A stretch of 26,639 nucleotides of DNA. It comes from an uncultured Bacteroidales bacterium. Lineage in GTDB: Bacteria > Bacteroidota > Bacteroidia > Bacteroidales > UBA932. This document shows, one piece after another, positions 7,449 through 14,639 of the stretch. The notes beneath the pieces were generated by a model that made no database searches, was not told where the DNA came from, and worked only from the letters and a program-made list of their open reading frames with translations. The stretch is from the NCBI GenBank assembly GCA_905236955.1, contig CAJOQW010000048.1, positions 1 through 26,639 of the forward strand, in the 5' to 3' direction. A program made the position numbers and the translations under genes. Position 1 is the first letter of the stretch; the number at the start of each line of letters is the position of its first letter.

Positions 7449-8363
7449 TTATTTGTCCCTTCTTAGCGGAAGGGTGCTGCAGCGCAGCAGCCCTCCCATC
7501 TTGGAGATTTCCCGGTAGGGGACGGTCTCCACCTTTATCCCTTTCCCCTCCAGCCACTGCTTGAGACGGGTGAAATGCTCTTCCACGACCACCACGTCGG
7601 GCGCTATACTGAAGATGTTGGAGTTCATCCAGTACATTTCTTCCTGGGTGAGCTCCAGTACCTTGTCCTGCCCGAAAAGCCGTACCAGGCGGTCGGCGTC
7701 GCGGGGATTCATGAAGCCGGGTTTGTAGATAATGGCCATGTCTGCGCCTACCGGCATGAAGGTGCAGTCGAGGTGCAGGATGCCTTCGCGGGGGTCGGTG
7801 TCGCTTTTCCGAAGGTTGAGCGGGACTATCTTCTTATTGGGGAAGATCATGCGCAGATAGTCGATGGCCAGTGTGTTGGTGCGGGCGGTCTTTATCTGGG
7901 GATAGTCCGAGAAGGCGTACTGGCCCACGAATATATAGTCGTTGTAAAGCACTACGTCGCCTCCTTCCACATGGACCATTTCCGGAAGATTGTATATTTG
8001 CTTGTAGTGGATCTGCGAATAGATACCTTCGTACGCATCGATCTCTTCCTGGCGGTCCGGGATTACGTTAGAAACAACTATCTTGTCGTCGATTACGAAA
8101 CCCACGTCGCGTGAGAAGATCTGGTTGCAGTCCTTTACGACACGCGGGCGCAGGACGTCCACATCGTATTTGCGAAGTATCTTCTCGAAAGCCGTCATTT
8201 CGGCTGTTATGGCCTCATTGGTCGGGTAAACGCCGTTCAGTACCGATTCGTAGGATTTGCTGTCGTAGGTTTCGTCAAGGGAAGGAACCGGGCCGTTTGA
8301 TTCAGGCACCCCCAGGATTACCGTCCTGAGCCGGGAAGTCTCATTGGATACGTGAAGGTCCAT
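7449..8363 (-). CDS. Arginine deiminase/amidinotransferase-superfamily hydrolase, probably arginine or citrulline catabolic
   Basis: The protein (304 residues) belongs to the pentein fold family of arginine deiminases, DDAH and amidinotransferases. Visible catalytic elements are CNQIFSRDVGF (79-89), HVEGGDV (131-137, Glu/Asp pair), the general-base histidine in ILHLDC (H197), and the nucleophile in GGLLRCSTLPLRR (C295). The length is short compared with arginine deiminase (about 410). As a gene next to rocD it most likely releases ornithine or citrulline from arginine. Candidate reactions are deimination, arginine dihydrolysis as in cyanobacterial ArgZ/AgrE, or citrulline hydrolysis as in CtlX, though it does not resemble the CtlX N-terminus I know. 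The family is clear; the substrate is inferred from context. It has its own promoter (8393-8400). Confidence 0.8.
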   Translation of the reverse strand: MDLHVSNETSRLRTVILGVPESNGPVPSLDETYDSKSYESVLNGVYPTNEAITAEMTAFEKILRKYDVDVLRPRVVKDCNQIFSRDVGFVIDDKIVVSNVIPDRQEEIDAYEGIYSQIHYKQIYNLPEMVHVEGGDVVLYNDYIFVGQYAFSDYPQIKTARTNTLAIDYLRMIFPNKKIVPLNLRKSDTDPREGILHLDCTFMPVGADMAIIYKPGFMNPRDADRLVRLFGQDKVLELTQEEMYWMNSNIFSIAPDVVVVEEHFTRLKQWLEGKGIKVETVPYREISKMGGLLRCSTLPLRRDK

Positions 8364-8364
8364 T

Positions 8365-8395
8365 GGTTACAATTTGATAGTGATGGCGGTTACAA
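8365..8395. repeat. Direct repeat GGTTACAA in divergent control region
   Basis: GGTTACAA occurs at 8365-8372 and again at 8388-8395, start-to-start distance 23 bases. The second copy overlaps the minus-strand -7 box of the hydrolase gene. It could be an operator for an arginine- or amino-acid-responsive regulator, but an 8-base repeat may be accidental. Confidence 0.3.
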
Positions 8396-8400
8396 ATATA
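8393..8400 (-). promoter_or_regulatory. Promoter -7 box of the hydrolase-rocD unit
   Basis: Minus-strand TATATTTG, an exact TAnnTTTG match, ends 29 bases before the ATG at 8363. It predicts a leader of about 25 bases. It lies back to back with the pruA promoter in the 98-base divergent region 8364-8461. Confidence 0.6.
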
Positions 8401-8409
8401 ATGATTTGC

Positions 8410-8440
8410 TTTCAATGTTCCTAAAGATTGAGTAAATTTG
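8410..8440 (+). promoter_or_regulatory. Promoter of the pruA-ridA-ettA unit
   Basis: TAAATTTG at 8433-8440 matches TAnnTTTG exactly. An imperfect -33 element TTTC (8410-8413) stands 19 bases upstream. Transcription would begin near 8444, leaving about 18 bases before the ATG at 8462. Confidence 0.6.
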
Positions 8441-8461
8441 CAGGAAAGAGATACCACGAAA

Positions 8462-10096
8462 ATGAATAACGCAATCATCGATTTCCCCCTCCCGGCCAAC
8501 GAGCCGGTGAAGGCCTGCCTGGAAGGTTCTCCCGAGAGGATAGCCCTTGACGAGGAACTGGAGCGCCAATACAACACCGTCGTCGAGATCCCTGCCGTCA
8601 TCGGAGGTAAGGAATTTTTCACGGGCAATACCGCGGAGGTCACATGTCCCACCGAGCACGGCCATGTACTTGCCCGTTACCATATGGTAGGGGAGAAGGA
8701 GGTGAAGATGGCCATAGAAGCGGCCATGGATGCGCGCAAGACATGGAGCCGCACTCCGTGGACCACCCGTGCCGCAATCAACCTCAAGTGCGCCGAGCTC
8801 CTCTCCACCACCTGGAGGGCCCGTGTCAATGCGGCTACGATGCTGGGGCAGGGGAAGAACATCTACCAGGCCGAGATCGACTCGGCGGCCGAGACCTGCG
8901 ACTTCTTCCGTTACAACGTCTCGTTCGCTTCCCGGATATATGCGATGCAGCCCAAGGATGCGAAGAACTGCATAGACCATAACGAGTTCCGTCCCCTTGA
9001 GGGATTCGTCCTGGCGGTGACCCCGTTCAATTTCACCAGCATCGCGTCCAACCTTTGCATGAGCCCGGTCCTCATGGGCAACGTCGCCCTGTGGAAACCT
9101 TCCCGCACCGCCCTCCTCAGCAACTGGTACATAATGCAGATGTACAAGGATGCAGGCCTTCCGGACGGGGTCGTCAACTTCCTGCCGGGAAGCGGTGAAC
9201 TCATAGGGAAGATATGTACTGAAAGCCATTACTTCGCCGGCCTGCATTTCACCGGCTCCACAGCCACCTTCAACAGCCTCTGGGCGTCCGCCACCAGGAA
9301 TCTCGCCAATTATGTCAGTTATCCCCGGATAGTGGGGGAGACGGGCGGAAAGGATTTCATATTCGTCCATCCCAGCGCCGATGCGCCGGCCGTGGCCCAT
9401 GCGGCTTTCACCGGGGCTTTCGAATATCAGGGACAGAAGTGCTCGGCGGCATCCCGCATGTATATCCCAAGGAGCATGTGGCCGGAAGTGCTGGATCGCA
9501 TGAAGAAGATGGCCTCAGAAGTGAAGATGGGAGGTGTCCGCGACCACGATAACTACATAAATGCCGTCATAGACGGGGCTTCTTTCGACCGCATCAGCGC
9601 CAGGATCGACGCCGCCAGGGCTTCGTCCGTGGCCAGGATAGTGATGGGCGGCAATTACGACAAGTCCGTCGGCTGGTTCGTGGAACCGACCGTCATCGAG
9701 ACCGCCGATCCCAAATACAGCACCATGGTCGAGGAGATCTTCGGCCCTGTCCTGACTGTTTATCCCTACGAGGACGCCGAATGGGAAGAGACTGTGAAAC
9801 TCTGCGATGAAACTTCCCCTTACGGCCTTACGGGCTCGGTATTTGCAAAAGACCGCCTTGCTTGCGAGAAGATATCCGACATGCTCTGTTATGCGGCCGG
9901 CAACTTCTACATCAACGACCGTCCCACCGGTGCGGTCGTAGGGTGTCAGCCATTCGGCGGGGCCCGTGCTTCGGGAACCGACGACAAGGCCGGGGGGCCG
10001 TTCAACCTGTTCCGCTGGGTGTGTCCCCGCAGCATCAAGGAAACCCTCGTTCCACCGACGGATATCTTCGCTGCATATCCTTACATCAAAAGATAG
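8462..10096 (+). CDS. pruA: L-glutamate gamma-semialdehyde (1-pyrroline-5-carboxylate) dehydrogenase
   Basis: Oxidises glutamate semialdehyde to glutamate with NAD+, ending ornithine and proline breakdown. The 544-residue protein is an aldehyde dehydrogenase with TPFNFTSIASNL (187-198), WKPSRTA (211-217), FTGSTATF (263-270), the general-base Glu in GETGGKDF (E293) and the catalytic cysteine in GQKCSAASRMY (C327). The length matches the stand-alone mitochondrial/ALDH4A1-like form, not the PutA fusion. An in-frame TTG at 8438 gives a longer frame but lies inside the -7 box; ATG at 8462 is the sensible start. It faces the rocD unit across a 98-base divergent region, so both halves of ornithine-to-glutamate conversion are controlled there. 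It is followed by ridA after 15 bases. Confidence 0.95.
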   Translation: MNNAIIDFPLPANEPVKACLEGSPERIALDEELERQYNTVVEIPAVIGGKEFFTGNTAEVTCPTEHGHVLARYHMVGEKEVKMAIEAAMDARKTWSRTPWTTRAAINLKCAELLSTTWRARVNAATMLGQGKNIYQAEIDSAAETCDFFRYNVSFASRIYAMQPKDAKNCIDHNEFRPLEGFVLAVTPFNFTSIASNLCMSPVLMGNVALWKPSRTALLSNWYIMQMYKDAGLPDGVVNFLPGSGELIGKICTESHYFAGLHFTGSTATFNSLWASATRNLANYVSYPRIVGETGGKDFIFVHPSADAPAVAHAAFTGAFEYQGQKCSAASRMYIPRSMWPEVLDRMKKMASEVKMGGVRDHDNYINAVIDGASFDRISARIDAARASSVARIVMGGNYDKSVGWFVEPTVIETADPKYSTMVEEIFGPVLTVYPYEDAEWEETVKLCDETSPYGLTGSVFAKDRLACEKISDMLCYAAGNFYINDRPTGAVVGCQPFGGARASGTDDKAGGPFNLFRWVCPRSIKETLVPPTDIFAAYPYIKR

Positions 10097-10111
10097 CAAA
10101 CATAAGATAAA

Positions 10112-10489
10112 ATGAAAGAAATAAGCACTGAAAAGGCTCCCTCGGCCATCGGTCCCTACAGCCAGGCCGTCGTATCCGGCAATCTCGTCTTCGTATCGGG
10201 GCAGCTTCCCATCGACCCCGCCACCGGCAATTTCGCCGAAGGCGGAATAAAGGAACTCACGCGTCAGTCCCTTACCAATATGCGAGGCATCCTCGAGCAG
10301 GCCGGAACCAGCATGGACCACGTCCTCAAGACCACCGTCTTCCTTGCCGACATGGCTGATTTCGCTGCCATGAACGAGGTTTATTCCGAGTTCTTCTCTA
10401 AGCCTTTCCCGGCCCGTTCCGCAGTTGCAGTCAAGACTCTTCCGAAAGGTGCCCCCGTTGAAGCCGAGTGCATCGCGGAACTGCCTTAA
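10112..10489 (+). CDS. ridA: RidA family 2-iminobutanoate/2-iminopropanoate deaminase
   Basis: Small trimeric enzyme that hydrolyses reactive enamine/imine intermediates released by PLP enzymes. The 125-residue protein is full length and has the family signature: AIGPYSQAV (12-20), FVSGQLPIDPATG (27-39), the substrate-carboxylate arginine in ARSAVAV (R102) and VEAECIA (E119). R102 and E119 correspond to the residues needed for imine deaminase activity, so a catalytic member is likely. It is the second gene of the pruA unit, starting 15 bases after pruA and ending two bases before the next ATG. Confidence 0.94.
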   Translation: MKEISTEKAPSAIGPYSQAVVSGNLVFVSGQLPIDPATGNFAEGGIKELTRQSLTNMRGILEQAGTSMDHVLKTTVFLADMADFAAMNEVYSEFFSKPFPARSAVAVKTLPKGAPVEAECIAELP

Positions 10490-10491
10490 AG

Positions 10492-11556
10492 ATGAAACGT
10501 TTCGTAAAAAGATACCTGGTCGATGCGATGTCCGGTATGGCGCAGGGGCTCTTCGCCTCCCTGCTTACCGGCACCATCGTCAGGACCCTCGGGCAGCAGC
10601 TCCTGCGCCTGGGTGACAACGCCTTCTTCCAGTTCATGGTCAAGGCCGGCGATTTCGCATGCGACCCCCACGTGGTAGGGGCGGCGATGGCCGTAGGCAT
10701 AGGCTATGCCATGCAAGTCCCCGCCTTGGTATTGTTCAGCCTTGCGGCAGTGGGCTCTGCGGCCAATGTCGTTGGAGGTGCCGGAGGTCCGCTGGCGGTG
10801 CTGGTCATAGCCATCATAGCGGCGGAAACGGGCTGCCTCGTCAGCAAGAAGACCAAGGTCGACATCCTGGTCACCCCCCTTGTGACCATCCTCGCCGGGG
10901 CTTTGCTTACGGTGCTCACGGCCAAATACATCGGTATCGCCGCCGCGGCTGTCGGGCAGTTCCTGGTCTGGTCCACCAAACTGCATCCTTTCTGGATGGG
11001 TATGATCGTGGCTATGGTCGCCGGAATGGCCTTGACGCTTCCTATTTCATCCGCCGCCATATGCGCCGCCTTCGGCCTCACAGGGCTTGCAGGAGGAGCC
11101 GCCCTTGCCGGATGCTGCGCCCAGATGGTCGGTTTCGCCGTCATGAGTTTCCGCGAGAACCGTTGGGGAGGCATCATCTCACAGGGGCTCGGGACCAGCA
11201 TGCTCCAGATGCCCAATATCATACGGAATCCCAGGATATGGATCCCTCCCATCCTCTCGTCGCTCATAGCCGGTCCGGTCGCCACCTGCATTTTCAAGCT
11301 TGAAATGAACGGGGCGGCGGTTTCTTCCGGCATGGGAACCTGCGGTCTTGTCGGGCAGATAGGCGTGATAACCGGCTGGTTCGAGCCGAGCGAAGCGGCC
11401 CTCGCCCACGGTGCTGCCGCCATGTCTCCTGCCGCTGTGGACTGGATTGGCCTCATACTGGTAAGCTTCGTTCTTCCTGCGGTGCTCTGCTGGATATTCA
11501 GCTTGATCTTGAGGAAGACCGGCTGGATCAGGGAAGGGGACCTGAAACTGGAATAA
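10492..11556 (+). CDS. PfoR/PTS EIIC-like integral membrane protein
   Basis: A 354-residue polytopic membrane protein with about ten hydrophobic segments, rich in Gly and Ala. It has repeated GG motifs (VVGGAGG near 97-103, GLAGGAALAGCCAQMVGF around 197-214) and a loop with GGIISQGLGTSMLQMPN. I recognise it as the PTS_EIIC_2 / COG3641 PfoR type. That family resembles a PTS permease domain but usually lacks the phosphocarrier domains, and its name comes from a clostridial regulator of perfringolysin. No HPr, EI, IIA or IIB gene is nearby. The start is ATG at 10492, two bases after ridA; an upstream in-frame start lies inside ridA. Its place between RidA and Dtd suggests an amino-acid-related transport substrate, but this is inference only. 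Confidence 0.8.
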   Translation: MKRFVKRYLVDAMSGMAQGLFASLLTGTIVRTLGQQLLRLGDNAFFQFMVKAGDFACDPHVVGAAMAVGIGYAMQVPALVLFSLAAVGSAANVVGGAGGPLAVLVIAIIAAETGCLVSKKTKVDILVTPLVTILAGALLTVLTAKYIGIAAAAVGQFLVWSTKLHPFWMGMIVAMVAGMALTLPISSAAICAAFGLTGLAGGAALAGCCAQMVGFAVMSFRENRWGGIISQGLGTSMLQMPNIIRNPRIWIPPILSSLIAGPVATCIFKLEMNGAAVSSGMGTCGLVGQIGVITGWFEPSEAALAHGAAAMSPAAVDWIGLILVSFVLPAVLCWIFSLILRKTGWIREGDLKLE

Positions 11557-11569
11557 ACCCTCATTTGCT

Positions 11570-12019
11570 ATGAGAGTACTTCTGCAACGGGTTTTGCATG
11601 CATGCGTATCTGTGGACGGCAAAACAGTTTCCTTCATAGGCCCCGGCCTTTTGGTGTTGGTCGGCGTAAAGGCCGACGATACCCAGGCCGACATCGATTA
11701 TCTTGTGCACAAGATAGTGAACCTGAGGGTTTTCCCCGATGACGAGGGGGTTATGAACCTGTCGGTCCTGGATTATGGAGGGGAAATCCTCGCCGTCAGC
11801 CAGTTCACCCTCATGGCCTCCACGCGCAAAGGCAACCGCCCTTCGTATATCGCTGCGGCTCCCTCCGCGATTTCGGAACCCTTGTACGGCAGATTCTGCG
11901 ATTCGCTTTCAAAAGCCCTCGGCCGCTGCGTCGGAAGGGGTGTTTTCGGTGCCCATATGCAAGTGGACCTTGTGAATGACGGGCCCGTTACAATCTGGAT
12001 TGATTCATCGGAAAAATAA
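11570..12019 (+). CDS. dtd: D-aminoacyl-tRNA deacylase
   Basis: Hydrolyses D-aminoacyl-tRNAs (and Gly-tRNA-Ala) so that wrong residues do not enter translation. The 149-residue protein has the normal length and both active-site motifs: SQFTL (77-81) and the C-terminal NDGPVT just before the end, which carries the Gly-cisPro dipeptide in DTD1. The N-terminal MRVLLQRV is also standard. It starts 13 bases after the PfoR-like gene and is followed by another tRNA-editing gene after nine bases. Confidence 0.96.
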   Translation: MRVLLQRVLHACVSVDGKTVSFIGPGLLVLVGVKADDTQADIDYLVHKIVNLRVFPDDEGVMNLSVLDYGGEILAVSQFTLMASTRKGNRPSYIAAAPSAISEPLYGRFCDSLSKALGRCVGRGVFGAHMQVDLVNDGPVTIWIDSSEK

Positions 12020-12028
12020 AGTGCTGAT

Positions 12029-12571
12029 ATGTTCTACGTAAGCCCTGTTTACACCACGGTCCCCGCTGACATGAAGTCACCGGTAAGGAAGGAAATCTAC
12101 GATACGTTGGTGCGGCTGGGAATCCCTTTCGGGAGGGTGGATACCGACCCGGCCGAAACCATGGAGCTTTGCCTGGAGATAGACAAGGTACTTGGCATAC
12201 GCATAGTCAAGACGCTGTTGCTCTGCAACCAGCAGAAAACCAAGTTCTATATGCTTGCAATGAAAGACGACAAACCCTTCGTCACCAGGGACTTCAGCCG
12301 GGCGATGGGAATAGCCAGGGTGTCCTTTGCCTCCGCCGAAACCTTGTATGCGATGCTTGGAACCCCCCGCGGTGCGGCCACTGTGCTTTCCCTGGTTCAC
12401 GATCCGGAAAAGAGGGTGCAGCTGGTCTTCGACCGGGAAATCCTGGAAGGGGAGTGGTACGGGTGCACGGACGGGGTGGTGGACGGATACATGAAACTCC
12501 GCACCGCAGATCTCCTTGAGAAATACATTCCGGCAACGGGGCATGAGCCGGCGATCATTGAATTACCGTAA
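12029..12571 (+). CDS. YbaK/PrdX-type aminoacyl-tRNA trans-editing protein
   Basis: Free-standing homologue of the prolyl-tRNA synthetase INS editing domain, 180 residues. The family removes wrongly attached amino acids from tRNA (Ala-tRNA-Pro for PrdX/ProXp-ala, Cys-tRNA-Pro for YbaK). Seen here: IPFGRVDTDPAETMELCLEID (from residue 32), the conserved lysine strand IRIVKTLLLCNQQKTKFYML (K61), GTPRGAATVLSLVHD (111-125), VQLVFDRE (130-137), and a C-terminal DLLEKYIPATGHEP. As I remember relatives, the residue after RVD is often His (here Thr38), the loop reads TPGSVS, and a HPC-x-NT motif follows the last strand; here that reads YGCTDGVVDGYM. The substrate may therefore differ. Neighbouring dtd supports a proofreading role. 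Confidence 0.82.
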   Translation: MFYVSPVYTTVPADMKSPVRKEIYDTLVRLGIPFGRVDTDPAETMELCLEIDKVLGIRIVKTLLLCNQQKTKFYMLAMKDDKPFVTRDFSRAMGIARVSFASAETLYAMLGTPRGAATVLSLVHDPEKRVQLVFDREILEGEWYGCTDGVVDGYMKLRTADLLEKYIPATGHEPAIIELP

Positions 12572-12583
12572 AATTTCAATATC

Positions 12584-14278
12584 ATGGAAACAGACGATAA
12601 GAAGATAATATTCTCGATGGTCGGCGTCAGCAAGACCATCCCCCAGAACAACAGGCAACTGCTGAAGAACATCTATCTTTCATTCTTCTATGGGGCCAAG
12701 ATCGGCATCATAGGACTCAACGGTGCAGGGAAGTCCACCCTGATGAAGATTATCGCCGGGATCGAAAAGCCCTCCCAGGGTGAGGTGGTGTTCGCTCCTG
12801 GCTATTCCGTGGGGTATCTGGAGCAGGATCCTTATCTCGATCCGGAAAAGACCGTAAGGCAGATAGTGGAGGAAGGGGTCCAGGAAACCGTGGACCTGAT
12901 GAAAGAATATGAAGACATCAACAATAAATTCGGCCTTCCCGAATACTATGAGGATCCCGAAAAGATGGAGGAACTCATGGAGCGTCAGGCCGAGGTCCAG
13001 ACGAGGATAGACGCCACCGATGCCTGGAATCTGGATTCCAAGTTGGAAAGGGCCATGGACGCGCTGCGCTGTCCGCCGGACGGGCAGCTGGCGGCCAACC
13101 TGAGCGGGGGAGAGCGGCGACGCGTCGCGCTCTGCCGCCTGCTCCTCCGCAAGCCGGACGTCCTCCTTCTGGACGAACCCACCAATCATCTGGATGCGGA
13201 GTCCATCGACTGGCTCGAACAGCATCTGCAACAATACGAGGGAACTGTGATAGCCGTAACCCACGACCGTTATTTCCTGGACCATGTGGCCGGTTGGATA
13301 CTAGAACTCGACCGCGGCGAAGGCATACCCTGGAAGGGCAACTATTCCAGCTGGCTGGAACAGAAGACCCAGCGCATGGCCATGGAAGAAAAGGTGGAGA
13401 GCAAGCGCCGGAAAACCCTCCAGCGGGAGCTCGAATGGATTCACATGGCGCCCAAGGCCCGCCAGGCCAAGGGCAAGGCCAGGCTCAACAGTTATAACAA
13501 ACTGCTCGAAGAGGGCATAAAGGAGAAGGAAGAAAGGCTGGAGATTTTCATCCCCAACGGACCGAGGCTGGGCAACAAGGTCATAGAGGCCCGGCATGTG
13601 CGCAAGGCCTTCGGGGAGAAACTCCTCTTCGACGACCTCAATTTCGTGCTGCCCCCTAATGGCATAGTGGGTGTCATCGGTCCCAACGGTGCCGGCAAGA
13701 CGACCCTGTTCAGGCTGATCATGGGACTTGACAAGCCCGATGACGGCACCTTCGAGGTGGGCGATACCGTAAAGCTCGCCTATGTGGACCAGCAGCATAC
13801 CAGCATCGATCCAGGGAAGAGCGTATATGAGGTGATTTCAGGCGGGAATGAGTTCATGAGGATGGGCGGCCGCGATATCAACGCCCGCGCCTATCTGTCG
13901 CGTTTCAATTTCTCGGGGGTGGACCAGCAGAAACTCTGCGGTTCGCTTTCCGGAGGCGAGAGGAACCGTCTTCAGCTTGCCCTTGCTCTGAAGGAAGAAG
14001 GCAATGTGCTTCTGCTCGACGAACCTACCAACGATATCGACGTCAATACTTTGCGCGCCCTTGAGGAAGCCCTTGACGATTTCGCCGGCTGCGCGGTGAT
14101 CATCAGCCACGACCGCTGGTTCCTGGACCGTATCTGCACCCATATCCTGGCTTTCGAAGGCGACTCGAACGTGCGTTTCTACGAAGGCTCGTACTCCGAT
14201 TACGAGCAGGACAAACTCCTGCGCCTCGGACAGGAAGAGCCAAAGCGCGTGCGCTATCGCAAACTCATGGAAGGCTAG
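12584..14278 (+). CDS. ettA: Energy-dependent translational throttle protein EttA (ABC-F)
   Basis: Ribosome-bound ABC-F ATPase that acts at the E site and links early elongation to the ADP/ATP ratio. The 564-residue protein has two ATPase halves. Half one has Walker A GLNGAGKST (44-52), signature LSGGE (173-177) and Walker B LLLDEPTNHLD (194-204); half two has Walker A GPNGAGKTT (367-375), LSGGE (456-460) and LLLDEPTNDID (477-487). The insert around residues 85-145 corresponds to the arm that contacts L1/tRNA, and the basic stretch 260-320 is the inter-domain P-site tRNA-interaction motif. The length is close to E. coli EttA (555). It is the last gene of the pruA unit, 12 bases after the editing protein, and its end overlaps the convergent DUF4491 gene by four bases. 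Confidence 0.95.
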   Translation: METDDKKIIFSMVGVSKTIPQNNRQLLKNIYLSFFYGAKIGIIGLNGAGKSTLMKIIAGIEKPSQGEVVFAPGYSVGYLEQDPYLDPEKTVRQIVEEGVQETVDLMKEYEDINNKFGLPEYYEDPEKMEELMERQAEVQTRIDATDAWNLDSKLERAMDALRCPPDGQLAANLSGGERRRVALCRLLLRKPDVLLLDEPTNHLDAESIDWLEQHLQQYEGTVIAVTHDRYFLDHVAGWILELDRGEGIPWKGNYSSWLEQKTQRMAMEEKVESKRRKTLQRELEWIHMAPKARQAKGKARLNSYNKLLEEGIKEKEERLEIFIPNGPRLGNKVIEARHVRKAFGEKLLFDDLNFVLPPNGIVGVIGPNGAGKTTLFRLIMGLDKPDDGTFEVGDTVKLAYVDQQHTSIDPGKSVYEVISGGNEFMRMGGRDINARAYLSRFNFSGVDQQKLCGSLSGGERNRLQLALALKEEGNVLLLDEPTNDIDVNTLRALEEALDDFAGCAVIISHDRWFLDRICTHILAFEGDSNVRFYEGSYSDYEQDKLLRLGQEEPKRVRYRKLMEG

Positions 14279-14589
14279 TCCTTTCTCCTGGCCTCGTAAT
14301 AATCGTGGCGGGCGGGGTTTTCGGGGAACCATCCCCTGAGGACCCTTTTCTCTTGTTGGATGACTTCGCGTATGGACCAGAAAGAGGAAAAGCCCACGAC
14401 GGCCAGGATTATGGAAACCATCAGGTTATCGATGACCACGGAGGCGGCCGACAACAGTATGCCTGCAACAAGGAACCATATCCAGCATTTCTTCCCCCAA
14501 CGATATTCCGATTTTATGACGATGGGGTGGAAGACACCGATTATGAGGAAGGCGGTTGCCCCGATTATGATTCCGTAGTATTGTTCCAT
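14275..14589 (-). CDS. DUF4491 family small membrane protein
   Basis: A 104-residue protein of unknown function. It has an N-terminal hydrophobic helix (5-25) with FLIIGVFHPIVIK, a second hydrophobic stretch (33-52) with CWIWFLVAGILLSAASVV, a third (56-74), then FWSIREVIQQEKRVLRGWFPENP. This WxxRE...EERV.KGWFPKNP ending is what I know from DUF4491 proteins of Bacteroidota. It is probably an inner-membrane protein with three helices and a cytoplasmic tail. It is transcribed alone from the box at 14598-14605. No function can be assigned. Confidence 0.85.
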   Translation of the reverse strand: MEQYYGIIIGATAFLIIGVFHPIVIKSEYRWGKKCWIWFLVAGILLSAASVVIDNLMVSIILAVVGFSSFWSIREVIQQEKRVLRGWFPENPARHDYYEARRKD

Positions 14590-14597
14590 AAGGGGAG

Positions 14598-14605
14598 CAA
14601 AAATA
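14598..14605 (-). promoter_or_regulatory. Promoter -7 box of the DUF4491 gene
   Basis: Minus-strand TATTTTTG, an exact TAnnTTTG match, with eight bases between it and the ATG at 14589. The predicted leader is only a few bases. Confidence 0.55.
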
Positions 14606-14627
14606 ATGATTCTTCCCGGTTTTTTCG

Positions 14628-14635
14628 TATTTTAG
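14628..14635 (+). promoter_or_regulatory. Possible -7 box of the DUF362 lipoprotein gene
   Basis: TATTTTAG differs at one position from TAnnTTTG and ends four bases before the ATG at 14640. If used, the transcript would be leaderless or nearly so. Confidence 0.35.
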
Positions 14636-14639
14636 TTGC

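Noticed and set aside
8438..8461. TTG start eight codons upstream of the pruA ATG
   Set aside because: The TTG is part of the TAAATTTG promoter box, so it would not be in the transcript.
8390..9400. A 336-codon minus-strand open frame antisense to pruA
   Set aside because: It lies entirely over pruA and the divergent promoter region, and no family motif is seen.
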